A stretch of 64,000 nt of DNA from positions 107,200,238 through 107,264,237 of the forward strand of contig CM073593.1 in NCBI GenBank assembly GCA_037074705.1, given 5' to 3'. The position numbers were made by a program, and so were the translations under genes. The notes under the pieces were generated by a model. That model was not told the origin of the DNA. It did not search any database and saw only the letters and a list, made by a program, of their open reading frames with translations. This document shows, piece by piece, positions 37,369-49,848 of this stretch; position 1 is the stretch's first letter; each line of letters begins with the position of its first letter. Source of the stretch: Zhengitettix transpicula. Taxonomy: Eukaryota; Arthropoda; Insecta; Orthoptera; Tetrigidae.

Positions 37369-37504
37369 TTTTTTTTAAAAAGGATATAGAGAATGGTCCA
37401 TGAAACGCTGAACTCTTCAGTCCTCTTAATACTCTTAGACATGTTAATATTCCCTGCCACAGACAAGTTTCGTCACTCCCACAACATCAGCAACATGGCG
37501 AGTG

Positions 37505-37880
37505 TGCATTTTTAAAACCAGATCATGCGTTGGAAAGAGAATTTAAGTTTCCTGGCGGCCATTTTGGAGACATCAGCACTAGGAATAGGACAACCTCCGT
37601 TCTGTGCGAAAATGTCGTAAATTTGACGAAGGATTTCTACCACTTGGTTCGACCTAATTTCGTCCTCGAGTCCGCCATCACATGCAGAATTCTATGCTCT
37701 ACAATTTATTACCGAACATTATTTTTCATAGAATGATTCATTCTTTTATTATCAGCGAGAAACTGAAAAAAGGCGCAAAACTTCGTGGCTCTTCGTAGAG
37801 CCACAGAAACTCTCCCCGTGGCGTTTCAAATTGGAAAACTCGTGATTTTTTTGCCAACGGCCACGACATGTACGAGTTAC
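37505..37880 (-). repeat. R6 dispersed repeat, inverted copy
   Basis: Inverted counterpart of 4975-5345 (cctggcggccattttggaga, catcacatgcagaattctat, atcagcgagaaactgaaaaa, ccccgtggcgtttcaaattg). Confidence 0.55.
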
Positions 37881-38165
37881 CAGTTGTGTTGCTGCTGTTA
37901 ACAAGAACATTTCAACCAATGACGTAACGAAAGTTAGACGAGGTATCGACCGTCACCTGAAGCGGGGTGCTGTTATATTTAGCTTCTCTCTCTGCCGTCT
38001 GCTGTGATTAGAGACGAGCTCTGCCAGCTTCAAAATGTGACCGTCTCATTAACAGCAGGCAGGGCCCCTCCCACCCCTGCGACAACGTGTTGCGATCAAT
38101 CGATGAGCCCCACGCCAGCGCGGATCGTCCTCACACTGTACGTGCGGAAACGGCCGGGATTTCAG

Positions 38166-38995
38166 TCGGGGTGAAAGAGAGGTTGATAACTGCTTACACC
38201 GATGTTTTCTGTGTATAATTTCAATCCCTCACGGCCTGGGAAGGGATCATCACCCTTACTAGAGGGGGCGGAGGAGCGTTACAAGGAAATAGCCCGAGAT
38301 TTGAGTCAAATCCGGGGCTACGGATGTCGCCGAGGTTAATTATGCCGTTCAACTTGCCAATTAACCCTTCACGGACGGAGGTAGACGGGGATGAACGTTG
38401 TCAAACATGCTAAAACGACCGGTATTTGATTCGGATAAACATGTATCGGGGTGAAAGAGAGATTGATAAGTGTTTACACTGATGTTTTCTGTGTATAATT
38501 TCAATCCCTCATGGCCTGGGAAGGGATCATCACCCTTAGGAGAGGGGGCGGAGGGGCGTTACAAGGAAAATAACCGAGATTTGAGTCAAATCCGGAGTTA
38601 CGGATGTCGCAGAGTTCAACTTGCTAATTAACCCTCACAGACGGAGGTAGACGGGGAAGGACATTTTCAAACATGCTAAGACGACCGGTATTTGAGTTGA
38701 ATAAATATTTATCGGGGTCAGAGAGATTAATAACTGCTTACACCGATGTTTTCTGTGTATAATTTGAATCCCTCACGGCTTGGGAAGGGATCATCACCCT
38801 TAGGAGAGGGGGCGGAGGGGCGTTACAAGGAAAATAACCGATATTTGAGTCAAATCCGGGGCTACGGATGTCGCCGAGGTTAATTATGACGTTCAACTTG
38901 CCAATTAACCCTCACAGACGGAGGTAGACGGGGATGAACATTGTCAAACATGCTAAAATGACCGGTATTTGAGTCAAATAAATATTTATCGGGGT
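38166..38995 (-). repeat. Three-unit tandem array of R4 monomers
   Basis: Units start at about 38166, 38447 and 38711, and a partial fourth begins near 38987, each with a tcggggt(g/c)a(a/g)agagag block. Spacing is 264-281 bp. Each unit has tgttttctgtgtataatttc, gaagggatcatcacccttac, ggcggagg(a/g)gcgttacaag and aaacatgctaa(a/g)a. It reads as inverted R4. Confidence 0.75.
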
Positions 38996-41089
38996 GAAAG
39001 AGAGAGAGAAAAAACAATAAAACTAAAATGATATTATACTAGTGATGATTAAAAATATGTATTAGTAATAATTTTTTCTTCGCGTTCCTTGCTCCAAAGA
39101 GTATCCACGTCACAGACATTTAAAGCCACGGCGCGAAATTCAAACAACGAAAAATAACTTCAAACTAAAATGATGGTTCGTGACGACACGTCGAAATAGG
39201 TTTCAAATTTGATTGTCCGTTAAAGTGTTCAGACTACTGTACTTACCTTTTCCGCTGGAACGGCGTTGGAGGAGAGCCAACATCACACACAAAGTTGTCG
39301 TAGGCTCCTCGTTACTTCACCCTTCCGATCCGAACAGCTGGTCAACGGGGAGAGGTTAAATACGTCGCAAAGGAATCAAAAGAGTGGGATAATTACTTCT
39401 GACGTCACATCCCTTTGAGAGTGAGGACAAAAGAAGGGCGCCAGGCGGTCTGAAGTTTGTTGTTGTCCTGTTGGCGAGCGTGGCCGGCCTCCCCTCTCGC
39501 AGGGGATCGGATTATTGTCGGGGTGGCTTGTTACTGCCGAGAATAGCGGGCCATTTCTCAAAGCCGTGGCGATATGGGAATGTTACCCTCGGCACGTGCT
39601 CACAATCATAAACTCCCCCCCACAATGGTTACTTGCGTTGCCAACCTCACGTCAATAAATAGAAAATACATCTCTACGATAAAATAAAATACAGGTTGTC
39701 CGAATCCGTTGTGATGGAGAAATAACGAAGCTAATTTCCCTCCACTGCCTGTTAGAAATATAAACGTAGCATCTTTGGATCGACGCGTCTCTGCATTGTT
39801 GCTTTCTTTTTTTGTGCCAGTCTTTGTTTAGCGTTCCGTTCAAACAGTCGTCGCTGTACAAGACTGAATGTAGTTCTGCTCTACGTAACTCCTGCTCTGT
39901 GATTTACAAGCAAAGGGACCGACCTTTTAGACGGGAGGAATCCAAGGTATTTAAAGGCGGGAGGATTTTTTTGTTGTTGCTAAAAATGGCCGATTAAAAG
40001 AGCCGCGAAGAAAAATATTTTAGTTATCTACAATAATCAAACCAATGTACTAAAGTCAAACAATGTTAAGATCCAGGACCTTTCATCTGTTAAACAAGGT
40101 TATATTCCTTTTAACATATTTACAATTACACTGTGTAAAAGATTACAATTTTAATTTACATGTTAATCAGTAAAAAAAATTACCTGCATTATGTGTATAT
40201 TAAGAAATTAAATTTTGATCTAGTATATTATATATCTTCATCTGTACTTTAAGATTAAATTACGTATATAAATTACCAATATTTCCACTTTTACATTACA
40301 TGAACACATTATTATTGACATGTTTTATACATTTAAATTATAAATATCATGAATACATGTTTATGTAAATGAATTATATTTTATTTACATGGATTTTTCT
40401 TATTTTACTGTTTAATATATCTTAAGTGTACTCCTACATTTACTACGTTGTTTATTTTTTCAGTATAACCTGTAGATTCTTGTATTTGAATATCACTTCT
40501 GAAAATCCTCTGTTGAATCTATTTGCATTAGCTTATGTTGATATATCCCCAATATGTACGATGTCCTTCTCTTAAATGTAGAGGTAAGCTTGTATTTAGA
40601 ATTTTGCTCGAGGTTACTCTTGTGTAGATATATTCTATTACTTACAGTGTTACCAGCCACGTCCACTACATTTTACCTTGTCCATCAATTCAAGTTTATC
40701 TTTCATGTTTTGAAACATCTCACTCATTTTATTAATAGGTTCCATCCCTAATTTGACTTAATTAAAACCATCATCTTTAATTAACATAGTTTATCAGATA
40801 TACCTTTTATGTATGTAACACTGTAGAGTTCATATTTCTTATTACTCTCAATTAATGTTTTTACTTTGTATCTTTGTTTTTTATTATTTTCTTTAATATT
40901 TATCAAATTATTAACGTGTTCATGAATATGTTAAAATGAATATAACCTTGTTTAATAGATAAGCTCCTAAATCTTATTATTAAATACTATGAATGGACTA
41001 TTTATTAACGACTTTCTATATTAGTTTGGTTGTTATGAGAAAAAAAAATAATAGTTAAATATTCTATAATGACAGTATTAAATTCAGTG
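38996..41089. other. Trim9 intron, long AT-rich stretch
   Basis: Mostly A/T-rich and without recognised repeats, especially 40000-41089. A minus-strand splice-like site at 39250-39243 (GGAAAAG|GTAAGTAC) follows an ATG-led MLALLQRRSSGK stretch, but there is no support for a gene. Confidence 0.4.
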
Positions 41090-41825
41090 ACCCCGAACAC
41101 ATTTTCTAATGCCCGTTTATGAATGTTTTTAAATGCCACCCCCCCCCCCCCGTCTTCTCTATCACTGGAAGTTGTAGGTGTTTCTGAATCCCCCGCACAT
41201 CGTTCCTGGATCATGCATATGAAATTTGGTTGAAATTGGTCTGTGTGTTTAAGATTGTATGTGAACATTTGTTTCACCCCCTGCACCCCCCCCCGCTTCC
41301 TAGAGGGGTTGAACTACAGATTAATTACCAGAGTAAATGTCAGAATTAAACTCAGTGCCTTCCATAACCCCCAGATTCTCAGTTGTTTACTCATTACTTT
41401 TATGTGCCGGCCTTTCACCCACTTCCTCCCCCCCCCCACCCTCACTCCTAGGGGCTGAACTACAGCTTAACTGACAAAGTAAATGTCATAATTAAACTCA
41501 CTGACGTCTATAACCACGATTTTGAGACCAATCTCGGTTTGTTTCGCGTTATTATTACGTGAAGCTCCTCCACCCTCTCCCTTAGTGTTGCTGTAAGGGG
41601 TTGAAATTACGAACTAAAAACATTTGGATAGAAACTGTTAACCTCATCGACCGCGAAGAAGTTATTATTTGACTTTTAAAAACGGCCGGTTTAGAATGTT
41701 ATTTAAAATTTCACTCCTGTGGGACGCTTCGAAAGGCCGACAGAAACCTCGGCACCGGGCGTGCGCTTGGCAACTCACCAAAGTTTAACCGCAATCGGAT
41801 GAATAGACTTTAATTTATTTATAGA
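41090..41825 (+). repeat. R4 repeat copy, long
   Basis: Contains GTTCCTGGATCATGCATATG, ctagaggggttgaactacag, aaatgtcagaattaaactca, ttgtttactcattactttta, a second taggggctgaactacagctt, gtaaggggttgaaattacga and tttaaccgcaatcggatgaa. Poly(C) runs at 41142-41152 and 41427-41436. Confidence 0.65.
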
Positions 41826-42049
41826 TTAGCCGCCAGAGTAAGCAGAGAGTAATAAAGCGAGGTGTAGCTGATGCAAATTAGGTGTCGTAAATAGTCTTGG
41901 TGGGGACATTGAGCCGTAATGGCCGCACCATTTCTTCAGGAGATCGCGTGACGACGAACACTAATTGATCGACTGCCAACCCCCTCCCCTGTAATTCCAG
42001 ACGCTGCCGCTAACAACCTTCCTTATATTACGCCAGCCAGAAGCGGGGT

Positions 42050-42405
42050 TGCAATTTCTCTGCTGCGGAGTTTACAAAATGTTCTGCATACAAACCTACG
42101 CTCAACAAATTTCGTACACGGAAACAAACATTGCGAGGGTAATACACGTCTACAACCCCCACGGGCAGGGGTGGAAATCTTTAACCTCGGTAAAACAGTC
42201 CGATATTTGCGTCGACTAAATATTTTTCGGGATCGATGAGATTGACAATGTTTTTTTTTTTTGTGTTTAATTCCAACCCCTTTTGACATGGGAGGGAAGC
42301 ACCCTTAGGGGCGTTACTTAGAAATAATCGAAAAACATCCGAGATTGGAGTCAAATCCGGAGCTGTGGATGTCACTGAGTTTAATTATGAGAAACCTGGC
42401 AACGT
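42050..42405 (-). repeat. R4 repeat copy, inverted
   Basis: Inverted R4 blocks: aaatttcgtacacggaaac, acgtctacaaccccc, gactaaatatttttcgggat, gggagggaagcacccttagg, gattggagtcaaatccggag and ctgtggatgtcactgagttt. Confidence 0.6.
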
Positions 42406-42654
42406 CGGGTGTCCGGATAGTGAAATATAAAACGTGTAGGTAAACTAAAAGTGCTTTAAAGACTAGAACAAAGGAACACAGATGGTATTTGAAAACATGT
42501 TTACTTAAATGATCCCAAGTTGAACTGGACTGAGGTCGGGATCCTTGACCGATGTATGAAATGATCAATATTATAATTAATGTGCCACTGATGCTCTTAG
42601 ACAACTGTGCGGTCTTTTTCTGTCTCTTTGGGACCGTAGGTTAACATTACTCAG

Positions 42655-42715
42655 TATTTTTGTGTTGCAGTACTTGAAAACGTCCACCAATAGGTGGGTG
42701 AAACGTTGTGTTGTC
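42655..42715 (+). repeat. Repeat tail with CCACC-AATA-GGTGG stem and GAAACGTT
   Basis: Reads ACTTGAAAACGTCCACC, loop AATA, then GGTGGGTGAAACGTTG and a T-rich end. Architecture like the hammerhead-like stems at 85-120 and 58245-58290. Confidence 0.4.
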
Positions 42716-43027
42716 TGTTTTTTAATTCGTCCGTAGTTTAATAGATGGTGCACGAGGGCTGTGAAGCTGCGAGATCTTAAACCGTGCCAGTGTTGGCCTT
42801 GCGGATCGATCGACATGCAGCAGCCCCTTCGAGGGTAATTCTGCAGCGGGGTGGGGGAGGTCGTTCGTTTTTACTTCTCTAATGATTCTCAGCGAGGGAA
42901 TTTCAGTAATGATTTTCCACACTCGGCCAAAGAGTGTGACACGAAAATACTGTGCTGGCTGTACCACAGTACTGTACTTGCCACCTCTTCACATATATAT
43001 GTGAAGTTTTGCAAAGTATTGAACACT
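42716..43027. other. Trim9 intron, nothing recognised
   Basis: Short chance ORFs only. Confidence 0.35.
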
Positions 43028-43450
43028 TGAGACAAAATAGTGATAATGTAAATACCACACAACGTTTCTGGAAATTTTTGTGCCTTTCGTCAGGTGCGAT
43101 GAAGAGCCTAGAGCGACACAACTGCACTGGTCAGTTGACAACACTCAAAAGCCACCTGAGGAAAGGGACAAGGATCCCAGAAACGTTGTACGGTATTTAT
43201 TTTATCACCTTTTTTGTCTGAAGTGGCCATCTTTCCTGTTCATTACCTTCAATCAGACGTAAATTTGCGATGAAGAGCCTAGAGCGACACAACTGCACTT
43301 GTTAGTTGAAAAAACTCAAAAGTCTTTATCAAAGGCTCTTCGTCGCACCTGAGAAAAGGCACGAGGATCCCAGAAACCTTGTGTGGTATTTATATTATCA
43401 CCTTTTTTGCCTGAAGTGGGCGGCCATCTTTCCTGTTCATTACCTTCCCA
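43028..43450. repeat. Two adjacent R2 copies with shortened arms
   Basis: 43028-43262 and 43263-43450 both contain gatgaagagcctagagcgac, acaactgcact and aaggatcccagaaac-type right arms ending in caccttttttg(t/c)ctgaagtgg. Arms are unequal, so these are rearranged foldbacks. Confidence 0.6.
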
Positions 43451-43889
43451 AAGTATTGCTAGCGAGTGCCTTCCTCACTCCCTCGACTGCCGTGGCCGAA
43501 ATTAAACTGAATAGTGAAGAATCGTTTTTCAGACTTTTAAAAGTCCGTTTTATTTATGATTCGGGGTATTTTCTTTTCAAGGTGTTTTTATAAAGAGCCA
43601 CAGTATTTTTGTGTGTATCGCGGGAGTATAAATGAATGTCATTTGTGGAGGAAGGTAGCCAGCCCATTGTGTGAGGGGGCCGTGGCGTGTTATCTTTGCC
43701 GTCATGGCGCTCGTTATCTCTGCCACGAGCGCAGGCTTCCCACGCGACGCACAGCAACCTTCATTAATCTTTATTGCGCCTCTCAAAAATTTAAAGAGTT
43801 TTATTTCTGGTTTTTCTTTGTCACAGGAAGATGGTGCATGCGATTAAGAAAAAAATGCTGTGGTTTTTATTTTGACCAAGCTTGGTCAT
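43451..43889. other. Trim9 intron, nothing recognised
   Basis: Chance ORFs on both strands without family resemblance. Confidence 0.35.
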
Positions 43890-44261
43890 ACTTGACAACC
43901 TCAAAATATTAACTGCTAATTATTATCCTACCACAATTACTAACCTTAGAAATCATTACATTAATGACAATAAAAAAATTGTTCTCCTTCAAAAAACCTT
44001 ACCATGTTTTGACAGTTAATTTACAAAATTTGAAATGCTATTGAAAAAAACAACTAAATAACTCTGTAATTCTCAAATCTTAAAAGACTGTCTTAATAGC
44101 ATGGATTTCCATAATGTTGTTCATAAAATTGTTGCTCCTTTTGTTATATCAACCAGGCTAAACGACCTTTGTTAACTACAATTACGGAACCTCTTGTGAA
44201 ACTTCCACCTTACAAACATTGTTTACATCTCAATCATCCTTTGTAATCCTATTGTAGGTGT

Positions 44262-44294
<33 letters not shown>

Positions 44295-45105
44295 CATCGT
44301 GTATGTATGAATGAGATTTAAAGATATAAATAATAGAGATATGTTAAGTACACACCTGGCATCGCCCTGCATCACCTGCATTGACAAATCAGTTACAGCC
44401 AGACGTTCAACAAGAGTGTCACAGGTGCACATGTATACTGCATACTGGGAAGTATAATTTGGTTGACAGTAAATTAAATTGTGTATTTAATTAAAACACC
44501 AAACAACCACCTCTACTATTATTCTAGATGAGGAAGGTTGATCTCAGAAATGTGCCACAACAAGTACAACAAATTCTGTCTGCATGTAAAACAAGACACT
44601 TGTCTCCTAAATGTTATAAACAAACCTGAATACCTCTATAATGGTCAAACCTCTGTCTTACTTTCTTAAAAACAACATGAAAGATTGTCTTAATACCAAG
44701 GATTTTTCCATAATGTTGACTATAAAACTAGTTACAACAATTCCTCATCTTGTTATATTGGCCAGACCAAACAATCTTTGTTAACTAGAATTAAGGATTA
44801 TTTTAAAAAAACTATTTTGAAACTTCCACCTTATAAATATTGTCTGCATCTTAATCATCCTTTGATAATCCTATTATTCTAGATGAAGAAGGTTAATCAC
44901 AGAGTTGCTCCACTCAATTACAACAAAGTTTCTTTAATCATAAGAATCAAGACACATGGTGTTGAAACAGTATCTACGATGGTTTATTAAGTAAACTTTG
45001 TATTGATATTCTTTGTAACATGACTTGAGTCTGTCGACAAAGATGACAACAGTTGATCGAAACGTCTCCTCACTTTTAAATTATTTTGTACCAAATTAAT
45101 TTCTG
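43890..45105 (+). pseudogene. Two consecutive Penelope-like element fragments
   Basis: 43930-44245 and 44505-44600 form one PLE copy split by DNA that includes a (TG)n microsatellite at 44262-44290. 44640-45105 is a second copy. In the second, 44695-44795 translates as FFHNVDYKTSYNNSSS, then CYIGQTKQSLLTRIK, the GIY-YIG endonuclease signature of PLEs. Its end reads gatgacaacagttgatcg and gaaacgtctcctcac. No reverse transcriptase part was recognised. Confidence 0.65.
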
Positions 45106-46751
45106 TTTTATTATAACATTGTTCTTCATTACGTTTATGTTTCAATGTGAATTTCCACATTTTCATTACTAACTCCCCATTCCATCTCTGTTTCAGGTAA
45201 TAATTCAGCTTGACTATGCCTCTAGTATTCTTAGCTGTTAAGGTATGTATTCCATGGTCATTGAGATCATTGCTATCGTGATGTAATGTTAGCTTGTGGA
45301 TCCTTGTGTAACACTGCCACGTATCCTTCTTTATATGCTGATGGATTATATATTTAACTAGCTGGTGCCCGAGATGTCAAAATTTGGCTCACTGTCAACA
45401 TAGTTATCTTTATTATCACAATTATTCCCACTTTGGATATTTATTATTTATTACACTGAAAAGAAATGCTGAAAGTAAATCAGAAATTGCAATATGTTCC
45501 CTCAATGTTTACATTCAAATATGTGACATTATAATGAAAGACACACACAGATTTTCCTATGATTAGTAGCTCTAATGTTCCTAGTTCCGTACATACTTTG
45601 AATAACTACAATAACAAAATTTTATTGGAGGTTTCGTACGTATTTGGACACACACATGACTCACCAATCGTTCCTTATACAACTCTTACTACCTCCTGAA
45701 GTATTATGCAGGATACAATAGTAGTTTATGACCAGCAGTAGAGAATGAAATTTAATAAATCACCGCCGACATAAATTTGAAACGCAGAATGTAAACAAAT
45801 GGACTCCATATTTGGCGTTATTAAAGATGGCGACGATAATTCTTTTTTCCGATTAATTTTGCGCAAGGATTGTAAAGTATTTTGTATTGTTTTTTTTTTA
45901 TTATTATTCGACGGAGTTTTAATGAATAAAATTATACTTTTTATTCTATCAAATTATTTCTGCTTTATTTCATTACGAAATAGTAACTATTTCCTGTGAT
46001 GTGCAGTGTGACGTCACGATAGCTGCGCGCGCAGTAATATTTAACTCGTTCGGAAATGTTCGCATTTATTCGTAAATTATATCAACTACAATTCTTTCCA
46101 CCTTTATGCTAGGGGTTTCTCACGCCGGTTCTCGATTTTGGCAGAATATGTTGCATTCTGTCCACGCATAAAGATGTGTACAGAGATTAACGTAAATACA
46201 TAGTGACATATATGCAGGAAGTAACCAGGCTACCCTTCACAGAATTAAGCAGATTGATTGACATATTTCACCCTCCTGTCCTTTGTTGAAGCGTTGCAGG
46301 AGTGAGGAAAGTCTTCAACACTGTTTGGCCCACGCCAAGATGAGAGATGAAAGGTTTCGTTCTCGAGCGTGACGCCATTATGCAGGCTGGGATCCTCTGC
46401 GTACTATCAACACAATTACCAAGCTATTAACCTCTCTGGCTGCGAGGCTATCGTGCCTTATAAATCTCACCCTGGGCGACCCTTGTGATGCAAAGGAGCG
46501 GACGTCCTGCAAGGTTGTAGATTACTCTTCCAAAATGTTTTATACATTTACAATAACCAAGGTTTGTTCAATATTTGAGGTCTTTAATAACGAGTGGAAT
46601 CTCGGTATCGGTTTTGTTCTTCAATTCTTTTTTCTATACGTAAAAAATTAGTTTAACTGTGATTTGTTCTTCCACGTGACTGTTCCACAGTGCTGTATTT
46701 TATCACTAATTGGTTTTCATGATTAAACTGGATTTGACTCGTTTTTTTAAG
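45106..46751. other. Trim9 intron, mostly unassigned
   Basis: At 45356-45373 lies an inverted R4-type end (taactagctggtgcccg). The rest is AT-rich, with chance ORFs such as a Phe-rich frame at 45799-45999. Confidence 0.4.
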
Positions 46752-47230
46752 GGTACCAAGCTACATGAGGGTAATCCACGTGGTGGCAACTCCCCTTTAA
46801 TAGCATAGGAAGGGATTTGAAAGCGGGGATGCGGAAGGGTAGAGGAAGGTATCCAAGGGTTAACTAGGGGACCCCCGGGCTATAGTTTAAGGATCCTACC
46901 CGGCAATTCGCCTAAACGCGATGCAGGGAAAACCCTTTAAAAACCTGCATCAGGTAGGTCGGGCATTGGGTACTTGTCCCACGCCCTTTCCTGGATGGTG
47001 GGGTCGCAGCTTTCCCCTCGCCGTGCCTTGACCGGTTTAGGAGGCAGCTGGCCGACTGTTCCAATAGGAATAGCGAACAACTCTTACCGTATGCCCAAGG
47101 TCTGTGACCGCCCGGAACATTTACACCTCTCAAAACAGGCCTCGGCATGTGGGAACCTTAGTTCAGAGACCAGAGAGAGGAGGAGGCATCCCCAAAGGTA
47201 GCCCCCGCCACAGCTCTCTGGGAAGGTTCA
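46752..47230 (+). repeat. R1 copy, near full length
   Basis: All R1 blocks are present from gctacatgagggtaatccac to a final cagctctctgggaaggttca. One internal gap, where ggatggtgggg joins tcgcagctttcccc, removes part of the ctccct block. Confidence 0.8.
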
Positions 47231-47259
47231 CCTGGGAGAGAATTCTCAGTATATCACTG

Positions 47260-47515
47260 ACTCGTTTTTATTTTTTGCGTTATTTTTATGCAACGCCCCT
47301 CCACCCCCACTCCCAAGGGTGCTCCCCTCTCATGCAGGAAGGGGGTTGAAATTACACAGAGAAACATCTGGATAAACACTGTAGAGCGTTTCAGCCTGCG
47401 GGTAGTTGTCGTGTCTTACCCCCACAGGGTTTGTTTCATATTCGAAAGGAACACGTGTACGAAATGTGGTCTAATTTTCTTCGCGGGTGTAGACTTGTAT
47501 AAGGAATACTCACAC
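47260..47515 (+). repeat. R4 fragment
   Basis: Contains gcgttatttttatgcaacgc, cccctccacccccactccc, aagggggttgaaattacaca, cacgtgtacgaaatgtggt and a cgggtgtagacttgtataag block. Confidence 0.55.
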
Positions 47516-48045
47516 ACGTAGTCTATTTTATTTTCAAATACATCCTGGCGTCATTGTTTATAAATCTTTTACATTTATGAATCCGAATTATGAATCAGTA
47601 GTTAAATGTCTGTGTTTAAGTGAATGTATGGTCAGTGATATGTGTGTGTGTGTGTGTGTTGCTTGTATGAGCAGAGCTGCTTCAAGTTGCCGTTACTTGA
47701 ATTTTGACTAAGCCCACGTGCAGCACCGTTCAGTATGAACGCGGCGTATATTTAATACGAGTAGGTCCTGCATGTCAGCCTTTGCCACATGCATCTGCAG
47801 TACGGTGTGAATTATTAAATGAATGCATAATAATTGTTGAGTTTGAAATGTGTAAGTAGTGAAACAAAATAAGTTAAAGTTGTATTGCGCACGCAAATGT
47901 AAAGCAAGGGCCTACTCGGTTGCAGTCTTTGTTCGTCATAAATAACAGATAATGCAGTTTATGACAAACGGCAGACAATTTATTTTTTTAAATAAAAAAG
48001 AACGTTTCGGGACGTGTTTGTATCTTCTTGAGGTGTTTTCTGCGG
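47516..48045. other. Trim9 intron; microsatellite and GAAACGTT tail
   Basis: (GT)n at 47639-47660. At 48042-47990 the minus strand reads CAAGAAGATACAAACACG, TCCCGAAACGTTC and then a T/A-rich run, another member of the GAAACGT tail group. Confidence 0.35.
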
Positions 48046-49665
48046 AGATAATGCATCATGAGGGTCATGAAAAGCTAAATTCTGAAATGAAGGAGTCACC
48101 ACGCAGCATCCAGTATTCGAGTTTCCTGGCGTCGCGGTAGTCGAGATTCCTCTAAGGTCAATTATCCCACGTCTGCACGTAACGCACTTGTAGTGTCCAC
48201 GGCTGCCATGACAGAACTCGAGCACGCTTTACACCGTCCATGGCTAGGGGGAGCAAAACAAATAACGCCAGTTTGATGAAGGCAGGGATCGCAGTTGGCA
48301 GCCCTGTAATAATAACTGTGCGGGGCTGAAGCACATGAACAAGATCTCGTTACCGCTTACGTAAAGAGGGCGGAGTTCTGTCTGCAGCCACGAGACGCAG
48401 ACGCGAAAGAAGGCGTCGGGAGGCTGGAGAAAGTAGCTGCGGCCTCTGCGTCTTCAACCACACAAGCGGAAAGTCATCTTCGTCAACGCCAGAGACAGCC
48501 AAAGTAGTAGTAAGCCATCAGCAATACTGTTTAACAGTTAAAATCTTCAATTCCTGGTTAAGGTTTCGAGTAAGACATTATACAACAGCTGGTAATTGTC
48601 ATCCTACTGATCAAAATGCCTATTGCAAGAACTTAGCGATGTTGTAAATAGGTACCATTAATTGTGGCCCAGTTGTTAAATCTTACAGCGTCCTGTCAAG
48701 AATTACAGCACAATAAGTTAATATACAGTTCATTTAATTGAAACTAGTATTTATATGGACGATACGGGCTGATTGCAATAGATTAGGGCTCTAATGAGGA
48801 AATAGGATTCGTCACAAATGTAAAGTAGATGAATTACCATATAAATAGAATAGTAATAATTAATAAGTTACACACACACACAATAATTCATATCTGTTCA
48901 CATTTGTCCAGTCACACACTGTGTTTAAGAATAAGTGCTGTAATTAGGGTTGTGCCTTCTTCACATAAGTGAATGTAAAGGCTCCTCCACTTTAGTGACG
49001 ACTGCGGTCACTCCTGCTGGTCGCTGGTCCAGAACAAGACGCAGGCCTTGGGAGTAACCTTGCTCAAGGTCACGCATCTCTCCTCTCCTCGTCGCTCCAT
49101 AAAGCATCGGCAAAATCACGCAATGGCCAACTTTGAATCCATTCCAAATGCAGATGTCTTAATTGAGGAGCTCCTGAGGGCAGTGTCGCAGGAGGAGTAA
49201 TTCCTCATGCAGGTGGAGGAGCGTTGAGTCCACTGACTAGTTGCATAGAAATAAAACCCCGTGATGCACGTTGCCTCATCAAAGGGACGCATTCACGCCT
49301 CATTCAGGTCACGCAGATGAGAATCTTCACTACCTCGGCACCAACGGATCCGTCAGTTTCTTACAATATCAATTTATATAAAGAAAATTGAAATTATTTC
49401 CAATTGAAGAATATGTTGAGAGCTTCCTTCTAGTGCTACAGTGCAATATAAAATGTGCAACTTTAACTTTTAACTGCAGTGATTATTAACACAAAGGTGA
49501 AACCTCAGGAAACCCGCCGCAGCATCAAGACAAATCTTTATGTTTATTTTTAACAAATAACACAATTGGAAAATTACGGAGAAACAATCAAAATAAGGTA
49601 AAACAATAAAATTGCCAGATTTAGAATTTTTATGTACAACAGTTTTTTTTATTATTATAAATGTG
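48046..49665. other. Trim9 intron, nothing recognised
   Basis: No coding exon or known repeat family found. A (CA)n run is present at 48871-48881. Confidence 0.4.
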
Positions 49666-49848
49666 AGTCCAGATAAAATTCTGGGGTCTCAAACCCGGGC
49701 CAATCATTCGTTGAATAACGACGTTTCGACGGTAATCTCCGCCATCGTCATGAGGTTAACTGTGATGACGATGGCGGATTTTGCCGGCGAAACGTCGTTA
49801 TTCGACGTATAACTGGCCCGGGTTGAGACCCCAGAATTTTATCTGGAA
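49666..49848. repeat. Foldback element with GAAACGTC in its arms
   Basis: Arms of about 82 bp, 49668-49750 and 49766-49847, are inverted near-copies: ccagataaaattctggggtc at one end, and its mirror gaccccagaattttatctgg at the other. The loop is about 15 bp. Inner sequence reads GATGACGATGGCGGATTTTG then CCGGCGAAACGTCG. No coding potential. Confidence 0.8.

Noticed and set aside
39243..39320. Strong minus-strand donor GGAAAAG|GTAAGTAC with an upstream ATG (MLALLQRRSSGK)
   Set aside because: A lone donor with no partner acceptor or homology, antisense within the presumed Trim9 intron; wrong phase for L2HGDH copy B.
46912..47349. Several ORFs of 75-81 aa in the R1 copy, also seen in other R1 copies
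   Set aside because: They occur in different frames in different copies and are interrupted; no evidence of protein selection.
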